Origin: an uncultured Lachnospiraceae bacterium
GTDB lineage: Bacteria; Bacillota; Clostridia; Lachnospirales; Lachnospiraceae
Reading direction: 5' to 3'
DNA length: 34,268 nt
Assembly: GCA_910588565.1 (NCBI GenBank)
Contig: CAJUPF010000032.1
Coordinates: forward strand, 1 to 34,268
Of this stretch, positions 6,881 to 14,810 are shown piece after piece. The position numbers and the translations under genes are program-made. Each line of letters opens with the position of its first letter. Within the stretch, counting starts at the first letter, position 1. Under the pieces are notes generated by a model. The model made no database searches. It had not been told where the DNA came from and saw only the letters and a program-made list of their open reading frames with translations.

Positions 6881-8551
6881 TTATACCTCCATAATAATTG
6901 GTATGATCATCGGTCTTCGCTTCGTCTCTTTCCAGACGAATTCCCCAAGAGCTTCTTTTATCTCAGCTTTGATACGGCTCCAGTCTGTGACGTTTTTATC
7001 CATCATAAGCTGCATTGTACTATCCAGTATATGCTTCGCTTCATCCATCAGGCTCTCAGAACCTCTGACATAGACAAAGCCCCTCGATACAATATCCGGT
7101 CCCGCAAGTAACTGCCCGGAACCGGCTTCTAATGTCAGCACTACGATAATAATGCCTTCTTCTGCCAGATGCTGTCTGTCCCGAAGCACAATATTTCCAA
7201 CGTCTCCGACGCCGAGACCATCCACCATGACATTGCCTACGTGAACCCGTCCGGTCACTTTCGCTTCTTCCTCATCTAATTCTAACACATCTCCGGAAGA
7301 AAGGATAAAAATATTGTCCCTGCTGTACCCCAGTTCTTCCGCAATTTTTCCCTGCGCCATCAGGTGTCTGTATTCTCCATGCACGGGTATCGCATATTTG
7401 GGGCGGACCAGGGAATAAATCAGCTTAATGTCTTCCTGGCAGGCATGGCCGGATACATGGGCATCCTGAAAAATAACATCCGCACCCTTGCGGAATAATT
7501 CATTAATCACATTGGAAACGGCTTTTTCATTTCCGGGAATCGGATTGGAACTGAATATAATGGTATCCTTTGGTTTGATTGCAATTTTCTTGTGCGTACC
7601 GGAAGCCATACGGGATAAAGCTGCCATCGACTCGCCCTGGCTTCCTGTAGTGATCAGCACAGTCTGCTCGTCCGGATAATCTTTCAGCTGTTCGACGTCA
7701 ATCAGCGTATTCTCCGGAATATCCAGATATCCAAGCTCTGTCGCCGTGGAAATAATATTTACCATGCTCCGTCCTTCCACAACAACTTTTCTGCCATATT
7801 TGCAGGCGAAATTAATAATCTGCTGCACCCGGTCTACATTGGATGCAAATGTAGCGATAATAATTCTCGAATTTCTGTGTTCAGAAAAAATATTGTCAAA
7901 AGCCTTTCCTACTGTTCTCTCTGACATAGTAAAGCCGGGGCGCTCCGCATTGGTGCTGTCGCACATCAGCGCAAGCACGCCTTTTTTGCCAATCTCGCCC
8001 AACCGCGCAAGATCAATCGCGTCTCCAAATACCGGCGTATAATCCACCTTAAAGTCCCCGGTGTGGACGACAATGCCTGCCGGCGAATAAATGGCAAGAG
8101 CCGCCGCATCCTGAATGCTGTGGTTGGTCTTGATAAATTCCACCCGGAAATTCCCCAGATTGATATGCTGGCCATATTTCACAACCTTACGCTTTACCTT
8201 GGAAATCAGATTGTGCTCCGTCAGTTTATGATCGATAATGCCGATTGTAAGCTTCGTAGCGTAAAGCGGTACATTGATCTCCTTTAATACATAAGGAATC
8301 GCACCAATGTGATCTTCGTGCCCGTGCGTAATAAAAAACCCTTTTACTTTCTCGATATTCTCCCTTAAATAGGATATATCTGGGATCACCAAATCAATTC
8401 CCAGCATATCATCCTCCGGAAAGGACAGACCGCAGTCCACGACAATAATACTGTCTTCATACTCAAAGGCAGTAATATTCATTCCAATCTGCTCTAGCCC
8501 TCCTAAAGGAATGATCTTTAGCTTCGCATGTTCTGTTGTTTTCTGTTTCAA
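6881..8551 (-). CDS. rnj: Ribonuclease J
   Basis: 556-residue metallo-beta-lactamase/beta-CASP ribonuclease with 5'-to-3' exo- and endonuclease activity in mRNA decay and rRNA maturation. Seen: the zinc motif THGHEDHIGA at about 75-84, the VVHTGDFKVD motif, LMCDSTNAERPG, the beta-CASP segment with GSQGESMAALSRMA, and PVHGEYRHL, all in family order. Length is typical. The start is a TTG (8549-8551) with GGAGG 6 bases upstream. It lies inside the ireB operon, between the DUF1292 gene and ylbF, where B. subtilis has no ribonuclease gene. RNase J1 and J2 cannot be told apart here; the intact catalytic residues suggest an active enzyme. Confidence 0.95.
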   Translation of the reverse strand: MKQKTTEHAKLKIIPLGGLEQIGMNITAFEYEDSIIVVDCGLSFPEDDMLGIDLVIPDISYLRENIEKVKGFFITHGHEDHIGAIPYVLKEINVPLYATKLTIGIIDHKLTEHNLISKVKRKVVKYGQHINLGNFRVEFIKTNHSIQDAAALAIYSPAGIVVHTGDFKVDYTPVFGDAIDLARLGEIGKKGVLALMCDSTNAERPGFTMSERTVGKAFDNIFSEHRNSRIIIATFASNVDRVQQIINFACKYGRKVVVEGRSMVNIISTATELGYLDIPENTLIDVEQLKDYPDEQTVLITTGSQGESMAALSRMASGTHKKIAIKPKDTIIFSSNPIPGNEKAVSNVINELFRKGADVIFQDAHVSGHACQEDIKLIYSLVRPKYAIPVHGEYRHLMAQGKIAEELGYSRDNIFILSSGDVLELDEEEAKVTGRVHVGNVMVDGLGVGDVGNIVLRDRQHLAEEGIIIVVLTLEAGSGQLLAGPDIVSRGFVYVRGSESLMDEAKHILDSTMQLMMDKNVTDWSRIKAEIKEALGEFVWKETKRRPMIIPIIMEV

Positions 8552-8586
8552 ACGATTACCTCCATCATTTTTTTATAAATCCGCAC

Positions 8587-8844
8587 TTAATATTCCAAAT
8601 CAACATCTTCCATCAGCTCTGCAAAAATCCTGCCAATGGCTTCTAACTCGGCATCTTCTTCCACCATCTGATAGACAGTATCCTCACCGTCGGAAGAAAT
8701 TTCTTTTAATATATAAGCATCTGAATCACCGTTTGCATCCTCAGTGACCAGCAGATAATTCTGATTATTAATCTGTGTCTGTTCCAGACAGTAAAACTCT
8801 ATGGACTCCTGTGAATCCGGATCGTTAAATATAATTTTTTCCAT
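8587..8844 (-). CDS. DUF1292 family protein (YrzB-like)
   Basis: 85-residue acidic protein of the DUF1292 family (B. subtilis YrzB), of unknown function. Typical features are seen: an N-terminal strand IIFNDPDSQESIEFYCLEQ, the central NYLLVTEDANGDSDAYILKE, and an acidic C-terminus. It lies directly after ruvX, as in many Firmicutes, where ireB-ruvX-yrzB is one of the more stable small clusters. The ATG at 8844 has AAAAGGA about 12 bases upstream, a slightly long distance. Confidence 0.85.
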   Translation of the reverse strand: MEKIIFNDPDSQESIEFYCLEQTQINNQNYLLVTEDANGDSDAYILKEISSDGEDTVYQMVEEDAELEAIGRIFAELMEDVDLEY

Positions 8845-8898
8845 ATTTTCTAATATCCTTTTTTGATGTTATTGCCGCATAAATACATCCGTCTTCGC

Positions 8899-9357
8899 TC
8901 ATAATTCCTGCACTTTATCCTGGGATGTATGGGCCAAATTTCCGGCAAAATCCAGATAGCCCTGCAGAATCAGCATGGCCGCAATTTCATCCACATATTC
9001 TTTGCGGTTCTCCCTGCGGACGCCGCTCTCCTTCATAATATCTTCCGCCGCCACTGTAGTCAGGCGCTCGTCCCATAATTCCACGGGAATCGTCGTTCTG
9101 CGTTCCAGCAGTTCCTTAAATTCCCTGGTTTTCGCACAGCGTTCTCCTTCTGTGTTGTTCATATGCTTCGGATATCCCAAAACAATTTTTTCCACATCAT
9201 AAGAAGAGGCAAGGGCTTCGACTCTTGCTAAAGTTTGACGCAGTTTATCAGGGGACTTTCTTCGGATAATCTCTACACCCTGCGCAGTCAGCCCCAATGG
9301 ATCGCTGACCGCTACCCCTACTGTACGCGTCCCAAAATCCAGTCCCAATATCCGCAT
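8899..9357 (-). CDS. ruvX: RuvX/YqgF family RNase H-fold nuclease (putative pre-16S rRNA nuclease / Holliday junction resolvase)
   Basis: 152-residue RNase H-like protein. Seen: MRILGLDFGTRTVGVAVSD with the first catalytic Asp, the IVLGYPKHMNNTEGERC segment, LWDERLTT with the conserved acidic residue, and VDEIAAMLILQGYLD at the C-terminus. Family members process the 5' end of pre-16S rRNA and have been assigned Holliday-junction resolution. The ATG at 9355-9357 is chosen because GGAGG lies 5-6 bases upstream; the in-frame ATG at 9369 would place that ribosome site inside the gene. The ribosome site sits at the end of ireB, so the two are tightly coupled. Confidence 0.92.
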   Translation of the reverse strand: MRILGLDFGTRTVGVAVSDPLGLTAQGVEIIRRKSPDKLRQTLARVEALASSYDVEKIVLGYPKHMNNTEGERCAKTREFKELLERRTTIPVELWDERLTTVAAEDIMKESGVRRENRKEYVDEIAAMLILQGYLDFAGNLAHTSQDKVQEL

Positions 9358-9370
9358 ACATGCCTCCATA

Positions 9371-9634
9371 CTAATCTGAAAGTTTTTCTCTGATGTACTC
9401 CTGTAATACTTCCTCTACGATTTCGTCACGTTCTACCTTCATAATCAGGCTTCTTGCATTATTATGGCTGGTGATATAAGTGGGATCACCGGACATAATA
9501 TATCCAACAATCTGATTTACCGGATTGTATCCTTTCTCTGTCAGCGCTTCATAAACGGTAGAAAGTACGTCCTCTACCCTAAGCTCCGGTTCTTTTTCAA
9601 CTTTAAAATATTGTGTATTCTTTAAATTCTGCAT
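9371..9634 (-). CDS. ireB: IreB family regulatory phosphoprotein
   Basis: 87-residue protein of the IreB family (former UPF0297, B. subtilis YrzL). In Enterococcus faecalis IreB is phosphorylated by the Ser/Thr kinase IreK on N-terminal threonines and lowers cephalosporin resistance. Seen: the family core EDVLSTVYEALTEKGYNPVN and QIVGYIMSGDPTYITSHNNAR. Thr7 in the N-terminal NLKNTQYF stretch is a candidate phosphosite. It is the first gene of the long operon running left to 3062 and follows a promoter and a leader hairpin. Confidence 0.92.
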   Translation of the reverse strand: MQNLKNTQYFKVEKEPELRVEDVLSTVYEALTEKGYNPVNQIVGYIMSGDPTYITSHNNARSLIMKVERDEIVEEVLQEYIREKLSD

Positions 9635-9669
9635 AATTCCACGCCCTTATATTCTGCTTCTTTTGTGTG

Positions 9670-9688
9670 ACCGCCTTTGTTAGGCGGT
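9670..9688 (-). promoter_or_regulatory. Hairpin in the ireB leader
   Basis: A perfect six-base-pair stem (ACCGCC / GGCGGT, seven-base loop) lies between the ireB promoter and the ireB ATG, so it should be in the 5' untranslated region. No T-run follows on the minus strand, so it is not a plain intrinsic terminator. Role unknown; it might protect the transcript 5' end. Confidence 0.45.
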
Positions 9689-9709
9689 GCAAAAGCATTG
9701 CTACTGTTT

Positions 9710-9738
9710 ATTGTAATATATTATGTCCCAAAATTCAA
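9710..9738 (-). promoter_or_regulatory. Probable sigma-A promoter of the ireB operon
   Basis: On the minus strand -35 TTGAAT (9733-9738) and -10 TACAAT (9710-9715) are 17 bases apart. The start of transcription would fall near 9703, giving a leader of about 70 bases containing the hairpin at 9670-9688. It lies just beyond the mtaB stop codon; no terminator for mtaB was seen. Confidence 0.6.
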
Positions 9739-9757
9739 CCATAAAAAGAATACGGCT

Positions 9758-11080
9758 TCAGCTTCCCAGAAGAAATAAATCATCCGCCAGCCGCCCTGTT
9801 ATCGTTCCCTCTGCAAATGTATTCGCCAGGTCATCCTCTGTCTTAAGAGCGGCCCGTACATACTCCTTCGTATATCCAACCATATATCTTCTGCCGTCCA
9901 CTTCTAAAGCCTCTTCCATCAGAACCTCTTTGCGTGTTCCGACATAGTATTCCCGAAACTCCAGTGACATATCATGCGCAAGCGAAATCAGCTCCGCGCT
10001 CCGAGCTGCCTTTACCTGCTCAGCCACCTGCTCCTTCATTACTGCCGCTTTTGTGCCCTCACGCTTCGAGTACTTAAAAATATGCATTTCATAAAAATGA
10101 ATTTCCCGCAGAAATTCTTTTGTCGCAGCAAATTCTTCTTCCGTCTCACCTGGAAATCCTGTAATCACATCTGTCGTAATCGCCGGATGGCTAAAATACT
10201 GCCGCAGCCATTTGCAGCTTTGCCGGTACTCTTCTGTCGTATACGTCCGGTTCATCCGCTCAAGCGTTGCATCGCATCCACTCTGCAGGGAAAGATGAAA
10301 ATGCGGGCAAATTTTGGCAATTCCAGAAAGTGATTCCGCAAATTCTTTTGTCACAATCCCAGGCTCTAACGAGCCCAGACGGATTCTTCGGATTCCATCT
10401 ATTCTGGCCGTCTCCTTAATCAGATGCAGCAGAGTCTCACCAATATCCGTCCCATACGAACTCAGATGAATACCCGAAAGTACAATTTCCTGATAGCCTT
10501 TCCTGGCAAGAAGACGCACTTCCGAAAGTACATCCGAAAAAGCCCTGCTCCTTACCCGCCCTCTGGCATAGGGAATAATACAGTAACTGCAAAACTGATT
10601 GCAGCCATCCTGGACTTTGATAAACGCCCTGGTATGCTCCGCAGTTCCCGTAATGCTTAAATTCTCATACGGCTGTCTGTGATTGATTTCAGTCAGACAG
10701 GAATCTTCTGTATACATTCCTTTTTCATAAGCTTCCAGAGCCGTAATCAGCTCCTGCTTTTTATTGTTTCCAATCAGTATATCTACAGATGCATCCAGTT
10801 TTACTTCCTCTGCCTTCGTCTGCACATAACAGCCTGCCGCAACAACGATGCTCTTAGGATTTTGCTTTTTTGCCCGATGGAGCATCTGCCTGGATTTCCG
10901 ATCCGCCATATTGGTTACGGAACAGGTATTGATGACATACACATCCGCTTTTTCTGCAAAATCTACAATTTCATACCCGGCCTGTTCTAACATCTGCTGC
11001 ATGGCCTCTGTCTCGTATGCGTTTGCCTTACAGCCCAGATTATGAAGCGCTGCTTTTTTCCTTCCTTCTAAATTTCTCAC
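9758..11080 (-). CDS. mtaB: tRNA t6A37 methylthiotransferase MtaB
   Basis: 440-residue radical-SAM methylthiotransferase that turns t6A into ms2t6A at position 37 of ANN-decoding tRNAs. Seen in order: the N-terminal MTTase domain with three cluster cysteines at about 17 (LGCKANAYETE), 53 (INTCSVTN) and 84 (AAGCYVQ); the radical-SAM CxxxCxxC at about 160-167 (GCNQFCSYC); and a C-terminal TRAM-like region. The LGCKxNxYETE start is typical of MtaB rather than MiaB or RimO. The start is a GTG (11078-11080) with AGGAG 6 bases upstream. It stands between the ireB promoter and a palindromic repeat; no clear promoter of its own was found. Confidence 0.93.
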   Translation of the reverse strand: MRNLEGRKKAALHNLGCKANAYETEAMQQMLEQAGYEIVDFAEKADVYVINTCSVTNMADRKSRQMLHRAKKQNPKSIVVAAGCYVQTKAEEVKLDASVDILIGNNKKQELITALEAYEKGMYTEDSCLTEINHRQPYENLSITGTAEHTRAFIKVQDGCNQFCSYCIIPYARGRVRSRAFSDVLSEVRLLARKGYQEIVLSGIHLSSYGTDIGETLLHLIKETARIDGIRRIRLGSLEPGIVTKEFAESLSGIAKICPHFHLSLQSGCDATLERMNRTYTTEEYRQSCKWLRQYFSHPAITTDVITGFPGETEEEFAATKEFLREIHFYEMHIFKYSKREGTKAAVMKEQVAEQVKAARSAELISLAHDMSLEFREYYVGTRKEVLMEEALEVDGRRYMVGYTKEYVRAALKTEDDLANTFAEGTITGRLADDLFLLGS

Positions 11081-11107
11081 GCTAATCTCCTGTTTCTGAT
11101 TGACTTT

Positions 11108-11243
11108 GTAACAGTTCAGATACCTTCACTGTTACGGCGTCCAGCCCATGAAAAGTCGCCTCCGGCGAGGGGCTGGATGCTTCCAGGCTCTATGTTTTGG
11201 TACGGCCAGCGCAGTAAATGCGCAGGCCTGCCTGAACTGTTAC
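11108..11243. repeat. Palindromic repeat element, copy A (136 bp)
   Basis: The element is bounded by a perfect 12-base inverted repeat, GTAACAGTTCAG at 11108-11119 and CTGAACTGTTAC at 11232-11243. It holds nested smaller stems: CCAGCCC/GGGCTGG around a CGCC/GGCG stem, a GCGC-flanked stem near the right end, and a local hairpin at 11109-11134. Copy B (15809-15933) shares both ends and the GCGC-containing segment. It fills most of the gap between mtaB and the HPr-like gene. It contains no reading frame of note. I do not recognise a named family; it is REP- or MITE-like in form. Confidence 0.75.
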
Positions 11244-11272
11244 TTGACTTTTTCTGGTAAAACAAGTACTAT
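11244..11272 (+). promoter_or_regulatory. Sigma-A promoter of the HPr-like gene
   Basis: -35 TTGACT (11244-11249) and -10 TACTAT (11267-11272) are 17 bases apart, with a leader of about 30 bases and a strong AAAGGAGG ribosome site. The -35 hexamer begins at the base after repeat copy A ends. Confidence 0.65.
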
Positions 11273-11309
11273 ATAGTAAATTACTTGACATAAAGGAGGA
11301 TACTTACAC

Positions 11310-11546
11310 ATGAAAACAGTTCAGATTTCTTTAAACTCCATTGACAAAGTAAAGTCTTTTGTCAATACCATTACCTGTTTTGATTACGATTTCGACTTAA
11401 TCTCCGGAAGATATACGATTGACGCCAAATCCATTATGGGGATTTTCAGCCTGGATCTTTCCAAACCGATTGATCTTGCTATCCATATCGAAGGTGATGA
11501 TACTGAAATCATGGAAGCTTTAGAGCCATATCTGGTAACAGAATAA
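11310..11546 (+). CDS. HPr-fold phosphocarrier-like protein without the active-site histidine
   Basis: 78-residue protein with the HPr fold pattern. The second half matches HPr well: YTIDAKSIMGIFSLDLSKPIDLAIHIEG, including the SIMG motif whose serine (here Ser41) corresponds to the HPr kinase site Ser46. The catalytic GxHARPA segment of true HPr, with the phosphocarrier histidine, is absent; the region reads SIDKVKSFVNTITCFDYD. It therefore cannot carry phosphate in the sugar phosphotransferase chain in the usual way. By analogy with B. subtilis Crh it could be a regulatory HPr-like protein (inference). Strong ribosome site 9 bases before the ATG, own promoter and own terminator; single-gene unit on the strand opposite to its neighbours. 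Confidence 0.82.
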   Translation: MKTVQISLNSIDKVKSFVNTITCFDYDFDLISGRYTIDAKSIMGIFSLDLSKPIDLAIHIEGDDTEIMEALEPYLVTE

Positions 11547-11554
11547 AATCAACC

Positions 11555-11587
11555 AAGGGGCTGCTGGTATGCCAGCCTCTTTTTTTG
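11555..11587 (+). terminator. Rho-independent terminator after the HPr-like gene
   Basis: AGGGGCTG pairs with CAGCCTCT, with GCTGG/CCAGC available inside, followed by TTTTTTT. It lies about 10 bases after the stop codon, between convergent genes. On the minus strand the stem is followed only by a weak T-rich stretch, so termination of thiI there is uncertain. Confidence 0.8.
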
Positions 11588-11617
11588 TGACAGTTCAGCC
11601 TTCCGGCTTCACTGCTG
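11587..11617. repeat. Palindromic repeat element, truncated copy C
   Basis: Starts GTGACAGTTCAG and continues CCTTCCGGCTTCACTG, identical to the left end of copy B (15809-15933) except for small changes in the first twelve bases. The right half and the distal inverted repeat are missing. It lies between the HPr-like gene terminator and the thiI stop codon. Confidence 0.6.
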
Positions 11618-11640
11618 CCTTCTTTGTGCCGTTTCTATGG

Positions 11641-12828
11641 TTACTCTCCTGCTGTAACAGAAATTACTTCCGTTGTCTCTATCGCAGTTTTCACCAGACT
11701 GTCTATTATGTCCCCTAACCGCTTCTCGGATTTTTCAATTACTTTGATACTTGGCTTTGTCACCGGATGTTTTGCGACAAAAATGGTACAGCAGTCTTCA
11801 AACGGAAGAATGCTTGTCTCATATGCACCGATTTTTTCCGAAATATCTACAATTTCCTTCTTGTCAAACCCTATCAGCGGGCGATATACCGGAAGGGTAC
11901 AAACCGCGTTAGTCGCGGCCAGAGACTGCATGGTCTGGCTTGCCACCTGTCCGATACTTTCACCGGTTACCAGGCCAAGACACTGATTCTGCTCCGCAAA
12001 ATGCTCTGCAATCTTCATCATATAACGCCGCATAATAATCGTAAGCTCCGCATGCGGGCATTTCTCATAGATCGCAAGCTGGATATCGGTAAAATTCACT
12101 ACATGCAGACGGATAGGCCCCGTATATTTTGCAATAATTTCCGCCAGTTCCACTACCTTCTGCTTTGCACGCTCACTGGTATATGGAGGCGCATGGAAAT
12201 ACACTGCGTCTATGGCAACCCCGCGCTTTGCAATCATATAACCCGCTACCGGGCTGTCAATTCCGCCGGAAAGCAAAAGCATAGCCTTTCCGTTCGTTCC
12301 CACAGGCATCCCTCCGGGTCCTGGCTCCTCTGTCGAATAAATATTGATGTTCTCACGGATTTCTACACATAACAGTACATCCGGATGATGGACATCCACC
12401 TTCATTTCCGGAAATGCTTCTAATATCCGCTCTCCAAGCATTGCGTTTAACTGCATGGAATCCATCGGATAATTCTTCCTTGCCCTTCTGGCATGTACTT
12501 TAAATGTCAGATGTTTATCCGGATAAACCTTCTCTATATAAGAAATCACATCTGCGGCAAGTTTGTCAAACCCTTCATCTTCCACAAGGACAACCGGACA
12601 GATTCCTACAATGCCAAACACATGCGCCAGCGCTTCCATCACTTCCTCATACGCATACTCGGACAAAGCGTCCACATAAATTCTGCCCTGCAGACGGCGC
12701 ACAGCAAACTCCCCGTCTACGTCTTTCAGCGCGTATTGAATCTGATTGACCAAAGCTTCCTCAAACAGGTAGCGGTTTTTTCCCTTAATGGCGATTTCGC
12801 CATACTTAATTAAAAATGACTTATACAT
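11641..12828 (-). CDS. thiI: tRNA sulfurtransferase ThiI (4-thiouridine synthase)
   Basis: 395-residue enzyme that adenylates and thiolates uridine 8 of tRNA, in some bacteria also supplying sulfur for thiamine thiazole. Seen: an N-terminal ferredoxin-like region (MYKSFLIKYGEIAIKGKNR), a THUMP domain about 60-165, and a PP-loop ATPase domain starting LLLSGGIDSPVAGYMIAKRG. The C-terminal rhodanese domain of the E. coli enzyme is absent, as in other Firmicutes. The upstream gene is the cysteine desulfurase expected to be its sulfur donor, the thiI/NifZ arrangement of Bacillus. Ribosome site GGGAGGA precedes the ATG. Confidence 0.95.
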   Translation of the reverse strand: MYKSFLIKYGEIAIKGKNRYLFEEALVNQIQYALKDVDGEFAVRRLQGRIYVDALSEYAYEEVMEALAHVFGIVGICPVVLVEDEGFDKLAADVISYIEKVYPDKHLTFKVHARRARKNYPMDSMQLNAMLGERILEAFPEMKVDVHHPDVLLCVEIRENINIYSTEEPGPGGMPVGTNGKAMLLLSGGIDSPVAGYMIAKRGVAIDAVYFHAPPYTSERAKQKVVELAEIIAKYTGPIRLHVVNFTDIQLAIYEKCPHAELTIIMRRYMMKIAEHFAEQNQCLGLVTGESIGQVASQTMQSLAATNAVCTLPVYRPLIGFDKKEIVDISEKIGAYETSILPFEDCCTIFVAKHPVTKPSIKVIEKSEKRLGDIIDSLVKTAIETTEVISVTAGE

Positions 12829-12869
12829 GGCTCCTCCCTTGTTTTTTATAGCTTCACAGGATTTTTTTC

Positions 12870-14027
12870 TTATTTTCTGGTAAATTTCCTGCGGAATGGG
12901 ATAATTTCATTCATGCATTCCAATGCATATGCAATTTCTTCTTTTGTCGTTTTATCGCAAAAACTAAACCGCACCGTAGATTCCAGCAGATTCTGCTTTA
13001 ATCCGATTGCCAGAAGCGTCCGGCTGACCGATTTTTTATGATTGGAGGAACAGGCGCTTCCGGCTGATATATATATGCCCCGTTCTTCTAAGGAATGTAA
13101 CAGCACTTCGCTTCTGACGCCTTCCACACTGACGCTTACAATATGCGGCGCAGAGCCTGTCCCACTCCTGCCATTTACTGTAACGCCCGGTATTTTTGTC
13201 ACTTCTCTGATAAAATATTCCCGCAGTTCATACATATGTCCTGCTTTTTCTTCCAGATTTTCATAGATTTCCGCCGCGGCTTCTCCTAAGCCCGCGATTG
13301 CCGGAACATTTTCTGTCCCTGAGCGCAGGCCTTTCTGCTGGCCGCCGCCAAAAAGAAGCGGGTTTATCTTTGTCTTATCTTTGATATATAAAAACCCGCT
13401 GCCCTTGGGCCCGTGAATTTTATGGCCGCTGACAGAGAGCAGATCGATATCAAGCTCTTTGGGACGAATTATCATTTTGCCATAGGACTGAATCGCGTCC
13501 ACATGAATCAGCGCTTTTGGCGCAAGCCTGCGAATCCGCTCCGCCGCTTCCTTTATGGGTTCTATGGTTCCAATTTCATTATTGGCCTGCATCAGCGAAA
13601 CCAGCACAGTTTCTTCATCCAGCGCATCCTCTAACGCTTCTAACAGAATAACTCCTTCTGCATCCACTGGAAGGTATGTAACCTTGTATCCAAGCTTCTG
13701 AAGCTGTTCTGCCGGCTGCTGTACGGACGCATGTTCCACCGCGGAGGTTATCACATGCGTCCCCGCCCGTTTATTTGCCCCCACGCTCCCCAAAATTGCC
13801 AGATTATTCGCTTCTGTCCCGCCAGAGGTAAATACGATTTCTTTCTCGGAAACTTTTAGGGTTTTTGCGATTTTCTTTCCCGCCTCTTTGATATACGCTT
13901 CTGCTTTTGAGCCCATGGTATGCAGAGAGGACGGGTTTCCATAATCCTCTGCAAAAAGCTGTACCATCAGCTCTATCGCCCGTCTGCTGCACTTTGTAGT
14001 TGCGGAATTATCCAGATATGCTTCCAT
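12870..14027 (-). CDS. Cysteine desulfurase (NifS/IscS family), sulfur donor for ThiI
   Basis: 385-residue PLP enzyme of class V aminotransferase fold that takes sulfur from cysteine to form a protein persulfide. Seen: EAYLDNSATTKCS at the start, TSGGTEANNLAI, the Schiff-base lysine in VSGHKIHGPKG, and the persulfide cysteine loop SAGSACSSNHKKSVS. It is followed 41 bases later by thiI, so it is probably the dedicated donor for tRNA 4-thiouridine (the role of NifZ in B. subtilis). Two adjacent ATGs exist; the second is preferred because AGGAGG is then 5 bases rather than 2 bases upstream. Confidence 0.93.
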   Translation of the reverse strand: MEAYLDNSATTKCSRRAIELMVQLFAEDYGNPSSLHTMGSKAEAYIKEAGKKIAKTLKVSEKEIVFTSGGTEANNLAILGSVGANKRAGTHVITSAVEHASVQQPAEQLQKLGYKVTYLPVDAEGVILLEALEDALDEETVLVSLMQANNEIGTIEPIKEAAERIRRLAPKALIHVDAIQSYGKMIIRPKELDIDLLSVSGHKIHGPKGSGFLYIKDKTKINPLLFGGGQQKGLRSGTENVPAIAGLGEAAAEIYENLEEKAGHMYELREYFIREVTKIPGVTVNGRSGTGSAPHIVSVSVEGVRSEVLLHSLEERGIYISAGSACSSNHKKSVSRTLLAIGLKQNLLESTVRFSFCDKTTKEEIAYALECMNEIIPFRRKFTRK

Positions 14028-14068
14028 CATTTCCTCCTTACGTCCCTGCCGCCATCTGTCCAGTAAGG

Positions 14069-14806
14069 CTAATGCATCTCCATCTTTAGCATCAGCATAG
14101 ACAGAACGGCAATCCCTGCCGTATCCGTCCGTAATATCCGTTTTCCCAAAGAAATTATCTGCATCGTATCTTTTGCCAGCGCAATCTCTTCTTCCGCAAA
14201 ACCGCCTTCCGGCCCGATGAATACGCTGACGGAATTGCCTGGCCGGATCGAAGCGAGCGCCCTTCTGGTTGCTTCCATCCCTTCTGCATTCTCATAGGGC
14301 AGCAGGCGCACATCTGCGGCAGACGCATAGCGTACCGCCTCTTCAAAGCCCATAACCGGATGAATATTCGGAATAAGGCTGCGCTTTGACTGTTTGGCTG
14401 CAGTTTCAGAAAGCTTCTGCCAGCGTTTCAATCTGTTAGCTTCCCGTTTTGCGTCTAATTTTACAACACAGTATTTCATTGCCACCGGGATAATCTCGTA
14501 TACGCCAAGTTCTACCACCTTTTCAATAACGGTTTCCATCCGTTCTCCTTTTGGAATGCCCTGAAACAGGTAGATTTTTCCGGGAAGCTCCGTAGACGGC
14601 GCGTCTTCCTTTAACAGATCCGCCTGCACAAAGGTCTCTCCCAGTTCCGTAATTTCACAGAGATAATCGCCGCCGCTTCGGCTGCTGACGCGGATTTTCT
14701 CGCCGGGTTTCATACGAAGTACATTTTTGATATGATTGACGTCAGTCCCGGTAATTGTCGCAAACTCCCTGCCGATCTGTTCCTCTTCTACAAAAAACTG
14801 ATACAT
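14069..14806 (-). CDS. rsmE: 16S rRNA (uracil-1498-N3)-methyltransferase RsmE
   Basis: 245-residue SPOUT-class methyltransferase that makes m3U1498 in 16S rRNA. Seen: N-terminal PUA-like RNA-binding region about 1-70 with the FATITGTDVNHIKNVLRMKPGE stretch in two parts, then the knotted SAM domain with QGIPKGERMETVIEKVVELG and the hallmark FIGPEGGFAEEEI, ending SLGKRILRTDTAGIAVLSML. The ribosome site AAGGAG overlaps the prmA stop codon 4 bases away. The prmA-rsmE pair downstream of dnaJ is common in Firmicutes. Confidence 0.95.
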   Translation of the reverse strand: MYQFFVEEEQIGREFATITGTDVNHIKNVLRMKPGEKIRVSSRSGGDYLCEITELGETFVQADLLKEDAPSTELPGKIYLFQGIPKGERMETVIEKVVELGVYEIIPVAMKYCVVKLDAKREANRLKRWQKLSETAAKQSKRSLIPNIHPVMGFEEAVRYASAADVRLLPYENAEGMEATRRALASIRPGNSVSVFIGPEGGFAEEEIALAKDTMQIISLGKRILRTDTAGIAVLSMLMLKMEMH

Positions 14807-14810
14807 TCCG

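Noticed and set aside
9670..9688. Terminator for mtaB
   Set aside because: The stem has no T-run on the minus strand and lies downstream of the predicted ireB promoter.
11108..11243. Rho-independent terminator or tRNA-like structure
   Set aside because: The stems have no adjoining T-run and no tRNA arms or CCA; matching ends in other gaps point to a dispersed repeat.
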